A DNA stretch of 64,000 nt from Vibrio kanaloae (GTDB lineage Bacteria; Pseudomonadota; Gammaproteobacteria; Enterobacterales; Vibrionaceae). A program made the translations under genes and the position numbers. The DNA lies in the NCBI RefSeq assembly GCF_024347535.1, contig NZ_AP025497.1, positions 496,001-560,000 on the forward strand, in the 5' to 3' direction. A model generated the notes under the pieces. That model made no database searches and was not told where the DNA came from. It saw nothing but the letters and a program-made list of their open reading frames with translations. Shown piece by piece: positions 12,194-22,843 of the stretch (the stretch's first letter is position 1; every line of letters starts with the position of its first letter).

Positions 12194-13174
12194 ATGAGTA
12201 TAAGCAATGCAGTAACCAAAGAAGAGTTCGATCTTGTCCAAGTAACCACGGAACCGGAAACACTTGGAAAAGCAAAGCGAACAGTCACTAAGAAAACCGA
12301 AGCGAAAGAAGAAGTTGAAGTTACGTCTAAAAGCCTAGATGCCACTCAACTTTATCTAGGCGAGATCGGTTTCTCACCACTATTAACCGCAGAAGAAGAA
12401 GTGCTTTATGCACGTCGAGCTCTACGCGGTGATGAAGCTGCACGTAAACGCATGATAGAAAGTAACCTGCGTTTAGTGGTAAAGATTTCACGTCGTTATA
12501 GCAATCGCGGTTTAGCACTTCTCGATCTAATTGAAGAAGGCAACTTAGGTTTGATTCGCGCCGTAGAGAAGTTTGACCCAGAACGTGGTTTCCGTTTTTC
12601 GACTTACGCGACATGGTGGATTCGTCAAACTATTGAACGTGCGTTGATGAATCAGACTCGGACTATCCGTTTACCAATCCATGTTGTGAAAGAGCTGAAC
12701 ATCTACCTACGTACTGCAAGAGAGCTATCACAAAAGCTTGACCATGAACCAACGGCAGAAGAGATCGCTTCTAAGCTAGATAAACCCGTTGGTGATGTGA
12801 GCAAGATGCTTCGTCTAAACGAAAGAGTGAGCTCTGTAGATACGCCAATTGGTGGTGACGGTGAGAAAGCACTGTTGGATATTATTCCAGACATCAACAA
12901 TTCAGATCCTGAGGTTTCAACTCAAGATAGCGATATCAAGAATTCGTTGATATTCTGGCTTGATGAGCTGAATCCGAAGCAGAAAGAGGTGCTTGCACGT
13001 CGATTTGGATTGCTTGGTTATGAACCGTCAACACTAGAAGAAGTTGGTCGTGAAATCAGCCTGACTCGTGAGCGTGTTCGTCAAATTCAAGTTGAAGGTT
13101 TGCGCCGTTTACGTGAGATTCTGATCAAACAAGGTCTGAACATGGAAAACCTGTTCAACGTTGAAAACGACTAA
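12194..13174 (+). CDS. rpoS: RNA polymerase sigma factor RpoS (sigma-38)
   Basis: RpoS directs stationary-phase and general stress transcription. The ATG at 12194 follows an excellent AGGGGGAGGC and gives 326 residues starting [14 protein letters not shown]; an upstream ATG at 12167 would add nine residues containing the ribosome-binding site. Sigma regions are clear: 1.2 ([21 protein letters not shown]), 2 ([57 protein letters not shown]), 3 ([13 protein letters not shown]) and 4 ([35 protein letters not shown]). The 98-bp nlpD-rpoS gap includes the translation start region usually controlled by sRNAs and Hfq; no specific sRNA site was assigned. Confidence 0.98.
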   Translation: MSISNAVTKEEFDLVQVTTEPETLGKAKRTVTKKTEAKEEVEVTSKSLDATQLYLGEIGFSPLLTAEEEVLYARRALRGDEAARKRMIESNLRLVVKISRRYSNRGLALLDLIEEGNLGLIRAVEKFDPERGFRFSTYATWWIRQTIERALMNQTRTIRLPIHVVKELNIYLRTARELSQKLDHEPTAEEIASKLDKPVGDVSKMLRLNERVSSVDTPIGGDGEKALLDIIPDINNSDPEVSTQDSDIKNSLIFWLDELNPKQKEVLARRFGLLGYEPSTLEEVGREISLTRERVRQIQVEGLRRLREILIKQGLNMENLFNVEND

Positions 13175-13195
13175 ACGATATTCCACGATATCGAA

Positions 13196-13230
13196 ATAAA
13201 AAAACGCTGACTAATGTCAGCGTTTTTTAG
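13196..13230. terminator. Bidirectional terminator between rpoS and mutS
   Basis: An 11-bp stem (about 13201-13211 with 13216-13226) has a TAAT loop. It is flanked by an A-run on the left and a T-run on the right, so it can end both the rpoS transcript (+) and the converging mutS transcript (-). Confidence 0.9.
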
Positions 13231-13288
13231 TTTTGGCTTCTGATTTAGCTTTTACTTCAACTAAAAACTACAGCGCTGGCTATTTAAA

Positions 13289-15850
13289 CTAAAGTAGCTT
13301 CTTCAAGCGGTAGAGCTCTTCTAATGCTTGTCGAGGTGTTAGATCATCAGGATCGACATTCGCTAGTGCTTGTTCCACTTCACTCGGTTCAGGGATCAAA
13401 CTCAGTTGGTTTGCGATATCAACGTCGCTTGATCTCGACATCGGAGCCCCGATACTGAGCGCTTCTAGTTGCGTTAGTTTAGCACGAGCATTTTTGATCA
13501 CCACTTTAGGAACACCCGCTAAGCCGGCAACCGCTAAGCCATAAGATTTACTCGCTGCACCTTCTTGTACTGCATGCATAAAGGCAATGTTGTCGCCATG
13601 TTCAACTGCATCTAAGTGTACGTTTGCCAATGTTGGAAGTTGGTTCGGTAACTCGGTTAGCTCAAAATAATGCGTGGCAAACAACGTCATCGAATTAATT
13701 TGATTTGCTAGCCATTCTGCACTTGCCCAAGCCAGCGACAAACCATCATAAGTACTGGTACCACGGCCGATCTCATCCATTAATACAAGGCTATTTGGTG
13801 TCGCGTTATGCAGAATGTTAGCGGTTTCTGTCATCTCAACCATGAAGGTTGAACGGCCAGAAGCCAAATCATCCGATGCGCCAATACGAGTAAAGATACG
13901 GTCGATAGAGCCAATCGTCGCGCTTTCGGCTGGAACGTAGCAACCTATGTGGGCCATCAATGCTATGAGAGCCGTTTGGCGCATGTAGGTCGACTTACCA
14001 CCCATGTTTGGACCTGTGATGATCAGCATTTTACGCTGGTCGTTAAGGTCGATAGGGTTGGCGATGAAAGGTTCGTCCATCACTTGCTCTACTACTGGGT
14101 GACGACCCGCTTGTATCTGTATACCGGCCGCTTCTGTCATAGTTGGACGACAGTAATCAAGTGTATCTGCTCGCTCAGCTAAGTTTTGTAGTACATCAAG
14201 TTGAGATACTGAAGAAGCGATGTTTTGTAGTCGTTCTAGGTATGGCAGTAGTAAATCAAACAACTCTTCCCACAACTGCTTCTCGATAGCCAGTGCCTTC
14301 GATTTAGAGTTAAGCACTTTGTCTTCGTGCTCTTTCAGCTCAGGAATAATGTAACGTTCAGCATTCTTAAGCGTTTGGCGACGAACATAATGTGGCGGCA
14401 CAAGGTGGCTCTGTCCGCGACTCACTTGAATGAAGAAACCGTGTACGTTGTTGTAACCAACTTTTAGAGTGTCGATGCCGTGACGTTCACGCTCTTCTTG
14501 CTCAAGTTTATCCAGAAATTCGGTTGCACCCGCAGCAAGGTCGCGCCATTCATCGAGTTCTGCGTTGTAGCCTTCTGCAATCACACCGCCATCTCGGATA
14601 ACTACGGGCGGGTTCTCTTTGATTGCACGCTCTAGCAGCTCCGACACCTCATCCACAGGAGACGCATACTGAGCAAGTTGAGTCAGGTATGGGTGCTTAA
14701 GCTGAGTCAGTGTTTCAGCAAGCTCTGGTAAGTATTCCATTGCTTGACGAAGTCGAGCCATATCACGTGGGCGAGCAGAACGAAGTGCAAGACGAGCAAG
14801 GATACGCTCGATATCACCGATCTGTTTTAAGGTCGGCTGGAGCTCTGCAAAGAGAGCTAAATCTTTCATTTCACCAATCGCATCTAAGCGTTGATCAAGT
14901 GCCGAGATATTGCGCATTGGTTGATGTAACCAACGCTTAAGCATGCGGCTACCCATTGCGGTCGCAGTGTGATCTAGGACTTCAGCCAGGGTGTTATCTG
15001 TGCCACCGCCAAGATTTTGCGTGATCTCTAGATTGCGGCGAGTCGCAGCATCAAGGATCACCGAGTGATCTTGCTTGTCCATGGTCAGTGAACGGATATG
15101 TGGAAGCGCTGTACGTTGAGTATCTTTTACATACTGAATAAGACAGCCGGCTGCACACAAGCCAAGTTTCGCACCTTCAACGCCAAAACCCACAAGGTCG
15201 CGAGTACCAAATTGTTGGTTCAGCTGCTGCTTCGCGGTATCTAATTCAAATTCCCATACTGGACGGCGGCGATTGCCGTTACGGCTTGCCATTAAATCGA
15301 CAGGTTCGAAATCCTCAGGGAATAGTAGCTCACGTGGTGAGGTTCTCTGTAGCTCAGCCGCCATCGCTTCTTCCGTTTCAGGCTCGCATAGTTGGAATCG
15401 GCCAGAGGTAATATCAAGCGTCGCATAGCCAAATTTACCGTTGTGGTGATAAATGGCTGCAATCAGGTTATCGATGCGTTCAGAAAGTAAGGCTTCGTCG
15501 GTTACGGTACCCGGCGTCACAATACGCACGACTGCACGCTCTACAGGGCCTTTTGAAAGTGCTGGATTACCAATCTGTTCACAAATTGCTACGGACTCAC
15601 CAAGTTGCACTAACTTTGCAAGGTATCCTTCAACAGCATGGTATGGAACTCCCGCCATCGGAATTGGTTCACCATTTGATGAACCACGCTTAGTCAGTGA
15701 AATATCGAGGAGTTGAGAGGCTTTTTTAGCGTCATCGTAGAAAAGCTCGTAGAAATCGCCCATGCGGTAGAACAACAGAATTTCTGGATTTTCTGCTTTG
15801 AGTTTTAGGTACTGCTGCATCATGGGAGTGTGTTTTTGATCGGCTTTCAC
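13289..15850 (-). CDS. mutS: DNA mismatch repair protein MutS
   Basis: MutS recognises mismatches and starts MutL/MutH-dependent repair. The protein has 853 residues, the same as E. coli. The N-terminal mismatch-reading motif [11 protein letters not shown] has the Phe-x-Glu that stacks on the mispair. The ATPase domain has Walker A ([15 protein letters not shown]), Walker B ([16 protein letters not shown]) and the signature [16 protein letters not shown]. The C-terminal tail ([21 protein letters not shown]) is the tetramerisation element. The gene converges on rpoS and is divergent from pncC. It is separated from recA by pncC only. Confidence 0.98.
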   Translation of the reverse strand: MKADQKHTPMMQQYLKLKAENPEILLFYRMGDFYELFYDDAKKASQLLDISLTKRGSSNGEPIPMAGVPYHAVEGYLAKLVQLGESVAICEQIGNPALSKGPVERAVVRIVTPGTVTDEALLSERIDNLIAAIYHHNGKFGYATLDITSGRFQLCEPETEEAMAAELQRTSPRELLFPEDFEPVDLMASRNGNRRRPVWEFELDTAKQQLNQQFGTRDLVGFGVEGAKLGLCAAGCLIQYVKDTQRTALPHIRSLTMDKQDHSVILDAATRRNLEITQNLGGGTDNTLAEVLDHTATAMGSRMLKRWLHQPMRNISALDQRLDAIGEMKDLALFAELQPTLKQIGDIERILARLALRSARPRDMARLRQAMEYLPELAETLTQLKHPYLTQLAQYASPVDEVSELLERAIKENPPVVIRDGGVIAEGYNAELDEWRDLAAGATEFLDKLEQEERERHGIDTLKVGYNNVHGFFIQVSRGQSHLVPPHYVRRQTLKNAERYIIPELKEHEDKVLNSKSKALAIEKQLWEELFDLLLPYLERLQNIASSVSQLDVLQNLAERADTLDYCRPTMTEAAGIQIQAGRHPVVEQVMDEPFIANPIDLNDQRKMLIITGPNMGGKSTYMRQTALIALMAHIGCYVPAESATIGSIDRIFTRIGASDDLASGRSTFMVEMTETANILHNATPNSLVLMDEIGRGTSTYDGLSLAWASAEWLANQINSMTLFATHYFELTELPNQLPTLANVHLDAVEHGDNIAFMHAVQEGAASKSYGLAVAGLAGVPKVVIKNARAKLTQLEALSIGAPMSRSSDVDIANQLSLIPEPSEVEQALANVDPDDLTPRQALEELYRLKKLL

Positions 15851-15974
15851 AGTTAACTTCTTTCGTTTATTTCTATTGCGGCTTAGGATACGTGAAAGCG
15901 TTTCGTGCGAAAAGCGGCTGATGCGAAAAGATGCAAATCCAAATGATATGACGGTAATTAAAGGGAAGCTAATA

Positions 15975-16469
15975 ATGCAGATGACTCAAGCTCTTAGTGA
16001 AAAACTCGGACCATTACTGGCAAAGCATAAGCAAGTGCTAGTGACCGCTGAATCTTGTACCGGCGGTGGTGTAGCAACGGCAGTCACCGATGTGGCGGGC
16101 AGCTCAGCATGGTTTGACCGCGCCTTTGTGACTTACAGTAATGAAGCTAAGCAAGAGATGATTGGTGTTCAGCTTGAAACCTTGGTTGAGTTTGGTGCGG
16201 TGAGTGAACCCGTGGTGATAGAAATGGCCAAGGGGGCGCTACAACATTCAAATGGCACTATTTCTGTGTCGATCAGCGGTATTGCTGGCCCTGGCGGCGG
16301 CACGGAAGAAAAGCCCGTTGGTACCGTCTGTTTTGCTTGGAAATCGCTAAATGGCTGGGATAAAGTAGAAACGAATGTATTTACAGGTGATAGATCACAA
16401 GTACGCCAACAAGCCACGCACCATGCCCTGCAAGTTATTTATGATTACCTATCAATGGAAGGTAAGTAA
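15975..16469 (+). CDS. pncC: Nicotinamide-nucleotide amidase PncC (CinA C-terminal family)
   Basis: PncC deamidates nicotinamide mononucleotide to nicotinate mononucleotide in the pyridine nucleotide cycle. From the ATG at 15975 (AAGGGA about 9 nt upstream) the protein has 164 residues, matching E. coli YgaD/PncC. Signature segments are [39 protein letters not shown] and [21 protein letters not shown]. It is a stand-alone CinA_C domain without the N-terminal molybdopterin-binding half. Its place just before recA is the same as in E. coli. Confidence 0.94.
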   Translation: MQMTQALSEKLGPLLAKHKQVLVTAESCTGGGVATAVTDVAGSSAWFDRAFVTYSNEAKQEMIGVQLETLVEFGAVSEPVVIEMAKGALQHSNGTISVSISGIAGPGGGTEEKPVGTVCFAWKSLNGWDKVETNVFTGDRSQVRQQATHHALQVIYDYLSMEGK

Positions 16470-16498
16470 CATTTGTACAAATTATTTTCATACAGGTA

Positions 16499-16526
16499 TA
16501 GACACTGTATGAATCAACAGTATAAT
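16499..16526 (+). promoter_or_regulatory. recA promoter with LexA (SOS) box
   Basis: TAGACA (16499-16504) and TATAAT (16521-16526) are separated by 16 bp. That spacer is exactly the SOS box CTGT-N8-ACAG at 16505-16520 (CTGTATGAATCAACAG). LexA bound there would block RNA polymerase. The match to the gammaproteobacterial LexA consensus half-sites is complete. Confidence 0.9.
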
Positions 16527-16608
16527 AAAAGCCAATTAGTCACCCCTATGTGGGTTAGAAATAGATTCTAGATCGCTTGTTGAGACAACCGATTATGTGG
16601 AGATAGAA

Positions 16609-17649
16609 ATGGACGAGAATAAACAAAAAGCGTTAGCCGCAGCCCTTGGTCAGATTGAAAAGCAATTTGGTAAAGGTTCGATCATGCGTCTTGGTGATAA
16701 CCGCACAATGGACGTAGAAACTATTTCTACAGGTTCTCTATCTCTAGATATCGCACTAGGTGCTGGTGGCCTACCGATGGGACGTATCGTAGAAGTTTAC
16801 GGTCCAGAATCATCAGGTAAAACAACGCTAACGCTTGAGCTTATTGCTGCAGCACAGAAAGTAGGCAAAACGTGTGCATTCGTTGATGCGGAGCACGCAC
16901 TAGACCCTATCTACGCTCAAAAGCTTGGTGTTGATATCGATGCACTTCTTGTTTCTCAACCAGATACGGGTGAGCAAGCGCTTGAAATCTGTGATGCACT
17001 GGCTCGTTCAGGTGCAATCGACGTTCTTGTTATTGACTCAGTAGCAGCACTAACACCAAAAGCAGAAATTGAAGGCGAAATGGGTGACAGCCACATGGGT
17101 CTTCAGGCTCGTATGCTTTCTCAAGCAATGCGTAAGCTGACGGGCAACCTTAAGCAGTCTAACTGTATGGCTATCTTCATTAACCAAATTCGTATGAAAA
17201 TTGGTGTGATGTTCGGTAACCCAGAAACAACAACAGGTGGTAACGCACTTAAGTTTTACGCATCTGTTCGTCTTGATATTCGCCGTACTGGTGCGATTAA
17301 AGATGGTGATGAAGTTGTTGGTAACGAAACTCGTATCAAGGTCGTTAAGAACAAGATTGCTGCACCATTCAAACAAGCTGAGACTCAAATCCTTTACGGT
17401 AAAGGCTTCAACCGCGAAGGTGAGCTTATCGATTTAGGTGTTAAGAATAAGCTAGTAGAAAAAGCGGGCGCTTGGTACAGCTACAAAGGCGATAAGATCG
17501 GCCAAGGTAAAGCTAACGCTGGTAAATACCTACGTGAAAACCCAGAAGTTGCTCTAGAGATCGATACTAAACTTCGTGAGTTACTACTGACTCCTGCTGT
17601 TCTTGAAGAGAAAGACGTAGAGAAAGAAGAAGAAAACGAAGAGCTATAA
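16609..17649 (+). CDS. recA: Recombinase A
   Basis: RecA forms filaments on single-stranded DNA, carries out strand exchange, and stimulates LexA self-cleavage in the SOS response. The ATG at 16609 gives 346 residues starting [21 protein letters not shown]; the GTG 12 bp upstream is less likely. Walker A is GPESSGKT (residues 65-72), Walker B is [12 protein letters not shown], and loops L1/L2 are seen in [18 protein letters not shown] and [21 protein letters not shown]. The C terminus is strongly acidic ([12 protein letters not shown]), as is usual. Codon use is biased for high expression. Confidence 0.99.
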   Translation: MDENKQKALAAALGQIEKQFGKGSIMRLGDNRTMDVETISTGSLSLDIALGAGGLPMGRIVEVYGPESSGKTTLTLELIAAAQKVGKTCAFVDAEHALDPIYAQKLGVDIDALLVSQPDTGEQALEICDALARSGAIDVLVIDSVAALTPKAEIEGEMGDSHMGLQARMLSQAMRKLTGNLKQSNCMAIFINQIRMKIGVMFGNPETTTGGNALKFYASVRLDIRRTGAIKDGDEVVGNETRIKVVKNKIAAPFKQAETQILYGKGFNREGELIDLGVKNKLVEKAGAWYSYKGDKIGQGKANAGKYLRENPEVALEIDTKLRELLLTPAVLEEKDVEKEEENEEL

Positions 17650-17965
17650 GCTAACGTTTTATAGAGTGGATGTTTGAAATAAACACCCGCTTTGGAAGAG
17701 CTTAAAGCCTCGCATATTTTATGTGGGGCTTTTTTTATTGAAGCTCTTCCGTCCTAGTCTGTGTTTACTTGGCTTACCTTAGTGGTTAGGTCGAAAGTGT
17801 AGTTCTGTTTTTTCTTTGCTCAGCTAGTGGAATATTCTCCATTTTACCTGATTCTCAATAAAATCTTGCCCAAGGGTGTCTTTTCTACAAGAAAACTAGT
17901 CGAAGCCTTAACCATGATCTACAATACGGCAAAATTCTAACTCGACTATTTTCAGGAAGAGCTGC
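17650..17965. other. recA-alaS intergenic region lacking recX
   Basis: This 316-bp stretch has the recA terminator (17704-17736), the upstream region of alaS and no credible ORF. In E. coli, and as I recall in V. cholerae, recX lies between recA and alaS. No recX-like reading frame or remnant is visible on either strand. A short minus-strand ORF that crosses the alaS start (17908-18108) has no supporting features. Confidence 0.7.
17704..17736 (+). terminator. Rho-independent terminator after recA
   Basis: A 12-bp stem (17704-17715 with 17721-17732, including two G-U pairs) leads into a run of T residues. Confidence 0.9.
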
Positions 17966-20548
17966 ATGTACATGAGCACTGATGAGGTTCGCAACGCGTT
18001 CCTTAAGTTCTTTGAGAGCAAAGAACACCAAATCGTAGACAGTTCATCGTTAGTTCCACATAACGATCCAACCCTGCTATTCACTAACGCAGGTATGAAC
18101 CAATTCAAAGATTGCTTCTTAGGCGCCGAAAAGCGTGCCTACACTCGAGCAACTACGGCTCAGCGTTGTGTACGTGCGGGTGGTAAGCATAATGACCTTG
18201 AAAACGTAGGTTTCACGGCTCGTCACCACACATTCTTTGAAATGCTAGGTAACTTCAGCTTTGGTGATTATTTCAAAGAAGAAGCGATTGCGTTTGCTTG
18301 GGAATTCCTGACAGAAACTCTTCAACTGCCAAAAGAGCGTCTACTGGTAACGGTATACGAGACAGATGATGAAGCATTCGATATCTGGAACAAAAAAGTA
18401 GGTGTTCCTGCTGACCGTATCGTTCGCATTGGCGACAAAGAAGGCGGTAAACAGTTCGAGTCCGATAACTTCTGGACGATGGGGGACACAGGTCCTTGTG
18501 GCCCATGTACTGAAATCTTCTACGATCACGGTGAGCACATCTGGGGCGGTCGTCCTGGCACACCTGAAGAAGATGGTGACCGTTTCATTGAGATCTGGAA
18601 CAACGTATTCATGCAGTTCAACCGTCACGCTGACGGTACAATGGAACCGTTACCTAAGCCTGCTGTAGATACAGGTATGGGGATTGAGCGTATTTCTGCA
18701 ATCATGCAGGGCGTTCACTCTAACTACGAAATTGATGTATTCCAAAAGCTAATCAAAGCGACAGCGGAAGTTGTGGGTCATGACGATCTATCTAACCAAT
18801 CGCTACGCGTTATTGCGGACCACATCCGTTCTTGTTCATTCCTAATCGCTGACGGCGTTATGCCTTCAAACGAAGGTCGTGGCTACGTTCTACGTCGTAT
18901 TATTCGTCGTGCAGTTCGTCACGGTAATAAGCTTGGCGCACAAGGCGTGTTCTTCCACAAACTAGTGGGTGTACTAGCTGAAGTGATGGGCTCTGCGGCA
19001 GATGAACTTAAGAAACAGCAAGAGCTTGTTGAAAAAGTACTTCGCATTGAAGAAGAGAACTTTGGTCGTACTCTAGAGCGCGGCATGGTTATTCTTAATG
19101 ACGCACTAGATGCACTTGAAGGCAAAGAGCTTGACGGCGAAACCGTTTTCAAACTTTACGACACATACGGCTTCCCAGCTGACCTTACTAACGATGTAGC
19201 TCGTGAACGCGACTTTACTATCGATGAAGAAGGCTTTGAGAAAGCGATGGAAGTACAGCGTCAGCGTGCACGTGAAGCAGGCCAGTTCGGTACTGATTAC
19301 AACGCGACTATCAAAGTAGACACCAATACTGAGTTCTTTGGTTACACAGGTACTGAAGGTTCAGGTGAAATTTCTGCGCTATTCGTTGACGGCGAAGAAG
19401 TATCTTCACTATCAGCCGGTGACAAAGCAATTATTATCCTTGAAGAGACGCCATTCTACGCTGAATCTGGCGGCCAATGTGGTGATGCGGGTACGCTGAA
19501 AACAGTATCGGGTCTATTCGAAGTACAAGACACTCAGAAACTCGGTAACGCATTTGCGCACCACGGTGAGCTAGTTGAAGGTGTATTGGCTAAGGGCGAT
19601 AAAGTAGAAGCAACGGTTGACGCTGAGCGTCGTGCTGCTATCTCACTAAACCACTCTGCAACTCACTTACTTCACTCTGCACTGCGCGAAGTGCTAGGTG
19701 AGCACGTTGCTCAGAAAGGTTCTTTAGTTAAGCCAGACAACCTGCGTTTTGATTTCTCTAACCTTGAAGCGGTAACACCGGCACAGATTAAAGAAGTAGA
19801 GCGCTTGGTTAACGCACAAGTTCGTAAGAACCACGTGATTGAAACCAACATCATGGACATCGAATCAGCGAAAGAAAAAGGTGCAATGGCACTGTTTGGC
19901 GAGAAGTACGATGATGAAGTTCGCGTTTTATCTATGGGCGATTTCTCTACTGAACTTTGTGGTGGTATCCACGCAAGCAATACGGGCGATATCGGCCTAT
20001 TCAAGATCACTTCTGAAGGTGGTATTGCTGCGGGTATTCGTCGTATTGAAGCGGTAACGGGTGAAGCTGCTCTAGATGCAGTAGAAGCTCAGGCTAACGC
20101 TTACGAAGAGAAACTTGCTGAATCAGCTAAGAAAGCGAAATCTCTAGAGAAAGAAATCCAACTGCTTAAAGAAAAGATGGCTGCTGCAGAAAGCGCAAAC
20201 ATCATGGGCAAAGTAGAAGAGATCTCTGGTACTAAAGTTTTGGTTGCTGCCATTGAAGGCGCAGACAACAAGAACTTACGTACTATGGTTGATAACGCTA
20301 AAAACCAAGTAGGTAGCGGCATCATCCTGATCGCGAACGTAGCAGACGGTAAAGTTGGCTTGATTGCTGGTGTAACCAAAGACCTAATCGGCAAAGTAAA
20401 AGCGGGTGACCTAGTTAAGATGGTTGCTGAGCAAGTTGGCGGTAAAGGCGGCGGTCGTCCAGATATGGCTCAAGCGGGCGGTACTGATGTTGAATCACTA
20501 CCTGAAGCGCTTAAATCTGTACGTACTTGGTTAGAAGAACGTCTTTAA
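17966..20548 (+). CDS. alaS: Alanine-tRNA ligase
   Basis: AlaRS charges tRNA-Ala and edits mischarged Ser/Gly. The 860-residue protein has class II motifs ([58 protein letters not shown]). The editing domain has [11 protein letters not shown] (HxxxH) and [15 protein letters not shown] (CxxxH zinc site). A coiled coil (about 700-740) and the C-Ala domain ending [15 protein letters not shown] follow. AGGAAG at 17954-17959 suits the ATG at 17966; a second ATG at 17972 is also possible. It is separated from lysC by several terminator-like hairpins. Confidence 0.98.
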   Translation: MYMSTDEVRNAFLKFFESKEHQIVDSSSLVPHNDPTLLFTNAGMNQFKDCFLGAEKRAYTRATTAQRCVRAGGKHNDLENVGFTARHHTFFEMLGNFSFGDYFKEEAIAFAWEFLTETLQLPKERLLVTVYETDDEAFDIWNKKVGVPADRIVRIGDKEGGKQFESDNFWTMGDTGPCGPCTEIFYDHGEHIWGGRPGTPEEDGDRFIEIWNNVFMQFNRHADGTMEPLPKPAVDTGMGIERISAIMQGVHSNYEIDVFQKLIKATAEVVGHDDLSNQSLRVIADHIRSCSFLIADGVMPSNEGRGYVLRRIIRRAVRHGNKLGAQGVFFHKLVGVLAEVMGSAADELKKQQELVEKVLRIEEENFGRTLERGMVILNDALDALEGKELDGETVFKLYDTYGFPADLTNDVARERDFTIDEEGFEKAMEVQRQRAREAGQFGTDYNATIKVDTNTEFFGYTGTEGSGEISALFVDGEEVSSLSAGDKAIIILEETPFYAESGGQCGDAGTLKTVSGLFEVQDTQKLGNAFAHHGELVEGVLAKGDKVEATVDAERRAAISLNHSATHLLHSALREVLGEHVAQKGSLVKPDNLRFDFSNLEAVTPAQIKEVERLVNAQVRKNHVIETNIMDIESAKEKGAMALFGEKYDDEVRVLSMGDFSTELCGGIHASNTGDIGLFKITSEGGIAAGIRRIEAVTGEAALDAVEAQANAYEEKLAESAKKAKSLEKEIQLLKEKMAAAESANIMGKVEEISGTKVLVAAIEGADNKNLRTMVDNAKNQVGSGIILIANVADGKVGLIAGVTKDLIGKVKAGDLVKMVAEQVGGKGGGRPDMAQAGGTDVESLPEALKSVRTWLEERL

Positions 20549-20565
20549 ACTTAAGTAATTGATAC

Positions 20566-20598
20566 AAAGATGCCCAATCAGATGATTGGGCATCTTTT
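20566..20598 (+). terminator. Rho-independent terminator after alaS
   Basis: A perfect 14-bp stem (20566-20579 with 20584-20597) with a 4-nt loop is followed by a short T-rich tail. Confidence 0.85.
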
Positions 20599-20639
20599 AT
20601 TTTGCCTATTGGAAGTGTGTAAAAGGCTGGATTGAGATA

Positions 20640-20684
20640 AACCAAGAAGTCTAATGGTAAGTTAGACTCCTTGGTTAATTTTTT
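20640..20684 (+). terminator. Second terminator-like hairpin before lysC
   Basis: Outer stem 20640-20646 with 20670-20676 (7 bp) and inner stem 20649-20654 with 20662-20667 (6 bp) are separated by a 2x2 internal loop. Six T residues follow at 20679-20684. It could be a back-up alaS terminator or a lysC attenuator. Confidence 0.6.
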
Positions 20685-20686
20685 AT

Positions 20687-20719
20687 TGCTTCGCTATGAC
20701 GCGAAGCATGTGTTTTTTT
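20687..20719 (+). terminator. Third terminator-like hairpin before lysC
   Basis: An 8-bp GC-containing stem (20687-20694 with 20701-20708), a 6-nt loop and the T-run at 20713-20719 lie 38 nt before the lysC start. With the hairpin just upstream this makes a stacked arrangement. Confidence 0.6.
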
Positions 20720-20757
20720 GTCATATATAGATGTCGGTCTTGGGAAGGTGAGGACGG

Positions 20758-21945
20758 GTGAAAATGCCTCTTATCGTACAGAAATTTGGTGGAACGTCGG
20801 TGGGTTCAATAGAGCGCATCCATCATGTAGCAGATAAAATCATTGAAGCGAAAAATGAAGGTAACCAGATCGTGGTTGTCGTTTCTGCTATGTCAGGTGA
20901 AACAAATCGATTGGTTAACTTAGCCACACAAATTGATAGCGTCCCCAACGCTAGAGAACTGGATGTGCTGTTAACGGCTGGAGAACAAGTTTCCATGGCC
21001 TTATTGGCAATGACGTTGCACAAGTTAGGTTATGAAGCGACATCGATGACTGGCTATCAAGCAAAGATACACACCGATTCCAATCATAATAATGCGACGA
21101 TTGAGCATATTGATACAGCTCCTATTCAAGCGCTGCTCGATGATAACCAGATTGTGATAGTGGCAGGCTTTCAAGGCGTCAATACCAAAGGTGATATCAC
21201 GACATTAGGCCGTGGCGGTTCAGATACCACTGCGGTAGCGCTCGCTGGTGCACTTCAGGCGAAAGAATGTCAGGTTTATACTGATGTAGATGGTGTTTAC
21301 TCTTGTGACCCTAGAGTCGTAAAGCAATCTCAAAAGTTAGATACATTAGATTTTCCTTCTATGGAAGAGATGGCTCGCCGAGGTGCTAAGGTATTGCATC
21401 TGCCGTGCGTTCAGTATGCCTGGCAACACAATGTGCCATTGCGAGTGCTTTCAAGTTTTGAAAAAGGCGAAGGTACATTGATCACGGGCAACCAGTGTTT
21501 GAATGATATTACTGGAATAGCGATTGAAAGAGATATGGAGCGGATTGAGTGTTTGAATGAAGATTTACCGTCTTTTATCTCTCATTGTCAATTGTTAGGG
21601 ATCGAAGTCTGTAGTGTGATCGAGGAAACAGAACGAGCAGCACTCATTATTAAACAAGACATAAGTGCTAAATTAAAACTAGTTTTTGCTGCACAAATCC
21701 GTAATAGTGAACAGGTTAGTTTGTTAACTGTGGTAGGAAGCCGAACACGAGAAATTGTGGTCAGTTCACATGGATTGTTGTCTGAAGGCGAAATTGATGT
21801 ACAGCATCACTTATTGCAGCAGCAGTCTTTAACTTTGGTGATATCACCAACGCAAGTCGATATGGCTGCTAACATATTACACAATGCATACATCGTTACG
21901 CGTGAAACACAGGGTTATCTTAAAAAAGAAGTGCATTTTGGTTAA
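20758..21945 (+). CDS. lysC: Aspartate kinase (monofunctional, short Vibrio type)
   Basis: Aspartokinase phosphorylates aspartate, the first step to lysine, threonine, methionine and diaminopimelate. The N-terminal amino-acid kinase domain has VQKFGGTSVGS, VVVVSAMSGETNRL and TTLGRGGSDTTAVALA. The C-terminal part (about 245-390) looks like a divergent pair of ACT domains. At 395 residues it is shorter than E. coli LysC (449) and lacks a fused homoserine dehydrogenase. Start codon is GTG at 20758 (MKMPLIVQKF) or ATG at 20764; AAGGTGAGG at 20745-20753 fits either. Which end-product controls it cannot be read from sequence. The symbol lysC is by convention for a lone aspartokinase. Confidence 0.88.
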   Translation: MKMPLIVQKFGGTSVGSIERIHHVADKIIEAKNEGNQIVVVVSAMSGETNRLVNLATQIDSVPNARELDVLLTAGEQVSMALLAMTLHKLGYEATSMTGYQAKIHTDSNHNNATIEHIDTAPIQALLDDNQIVIVAGFQGVNTKGDITTLGRGGSDTTAVALAGALQAKECQVYTDVDGVYSCDPRVVKQSQKLDTLDFPSMEEMARRGAKVLHLPCVQYAWQHNVPLRVLSSFEKGEGTLITGNQCLNDITGIAIERDMERIECLNEDLPSFISHCQLLGIEVCSVIEETERAALIIKQDISAKLKLVFAAQIRNSEQVSLLTVVGSRTREIVVSSHGLLSEGEIDVQHHLLQQQSLTLVISPTQVDMAANILHNAYIVTRETQGYLKKEVHFG

Positions 21946-22037
21946 ATAAAACCAATCGATAGCTTACGAAAATATAACTTTTGTTGGATAATGCTCACGT
22001 AGCTAGATAAATTTAGAGATTACTCAAGGAGCAAAGA

Positions 22038-22235
22038 ATGCTAATTTTGACTCGCCGCGTTGGCGAAACACTGATGATTGGTGATGAAGTAACAGTTACT
22101 GTATTGGGCGTGAAAGGTAACCAAGTACGTATTGGTGTTAACGCACCTAAAGAAGTATCTGTTCATCGTGAAGAGATCTACATGCGCATTCAAGCTGAAA
22201 AAGGTAATGGTAACGTTGCACCTGGCAACTACTGA
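22038..22235 (+). CDS. csrA: Carbon storage regulator CsrA
   Basis: CsrA is a dimeric RNA-binding protein that controls translation and stability of mRNAs bearing GGA motifs. The 65-residue product starts [18 protein letters not shown] and contains the RNA-binding ends LTRR and [21 protein letters not shown] precedes the ATG; its own GGA-bearing ribosome-binding site would allow autoregulation, as known in E. coli. It follows lysC and precedes the tRNA cluster, an order also seen in E. coli (alaS-csrA-serV/argV tRNAs). Confidence 0.98.
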   Translation: MLILTRRVGETLMIGDEVTVTVLGVKGNQVRIGVNAPKEVSVHREEIYMRIQAEKGNGNVAPGNY

Positions 22236-22254
22236 TATTTTTTGCGTAGAGAAG

Positions 22255-22281
22255 AGGCTAGCATTGTCGCTAGCCTTTTTT
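22255..22281 (+). terminator. Rho-independent terminator after csrA
   Basis: An 8-bp stem (22255-22262 with 22269-22276) has a 6-nt loop and a T-run to 22281. Confidence 0.9.
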
Positions 22282-22664
22282 GATCTTGGGGAGCGAGAAA
22301 TATTGTGTGAATGAAAATGGGTTTAATAACAGATTTTTTGATGCTGCGAAGCGAACATGTCATAAAACTGTGAAATACAGACATGACTGAGTATGGTCCT
22401 TTATCGGGTTTTGTTTGCCAAAGCTCAAGATTTGTTAACTTCTCCTATGGCGTAATATCGCATCCCATAGTATGGTGAAAACAGCAGTAGCACTTGCTGC
22501 TGGATAAATTAGATAATTGTTTTCGGCTGTTTATTATTGTTAATCTTTCGCCTTAATTTTTAAGGGAAAAAGTAGTTTCTAGAGCTTGTAAGTTTAATTT
22601 GCAAGCGCTTTGATTAAATAGCAAACGGTTGAGTGTTTTTGTCCAATTTTTTTCAATAAAGTGT
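22282..22664. other. Non-coding region upstream of the tRNA cluster
   Basis: No credible ORF is present in these 383 bp. The only notable structure is a small nested inverted repeat near 22357-22386 (catgtc/gacatg with an inner ctgt/acag). A minus-strand ORF reaching into the first tRNA is not believable. The tRNA promoter starts directly after this stretch. Confidence 0.6.
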
Positions 22665-22692
22665 TTGACATATTTTCGGTAAAACGTAATAT
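22665..22692 (+). promoter_or_regulatory. Promoter of the tRNA-Ser/Arg cluster
   Basis: TTGACA at 22665-22670 is a perfect -35. TAATAT at 22687-22692 is the -10 after a 16-bp spacer. The DNA just downstream (GTGCCTCCGC) is a GC-rich discriminator, typical of ppGpp-sensitive stable-RNA promoters. The expected start is near 22699, about 9 nt before the first tRNA. Confidence 0.7.
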
Positions 22693-22707
22693 GTGCCTCC
22701 GCAAGAC

Positions 22708-22800
22708 GGTGAGGTGGCCGAGAGGCCGAAGGCGCTCCCCTGCTAAGGGAGTATGTGGTTTGTAGCCGCATCGAGGGTTCGAATCCCTCCCTCACCGCCA
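22708..22800 (+). tRNA. tRNA-Ser(GCU), copy 1
   Basis: 93 nt with the long variable arm of class II tRNAs. The acceptor stem GGTGAGG pairs with CCTCACC, discriminator G, and CCA is encoded. The anticodon GCT is at 22742-22744 in the loop CTGCTAA. It reads AGC/AGU codons and is the first gene of the array. Confidence 0.97.
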
Positions 22801-22843
22801 TTTCTTGCGAGTCTAAAATTAGCAAGTTAGGCAATATAAATGT

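Noticed and set aside
20601..20757. Lysine riboswitch before lysC
   Set aside because: The interval is too short for the full aptamer plus expression platform and I cannot find its conserved core; the hairpins are simple stem-T-run structures.
22553..22834. 93-codon minus-strand ORF over the first tRNA-Ser
   Set aside because: It reads the antisense of a certain tRNA, has no ribosome-binding site, and its sequence comes from tRNA stems.
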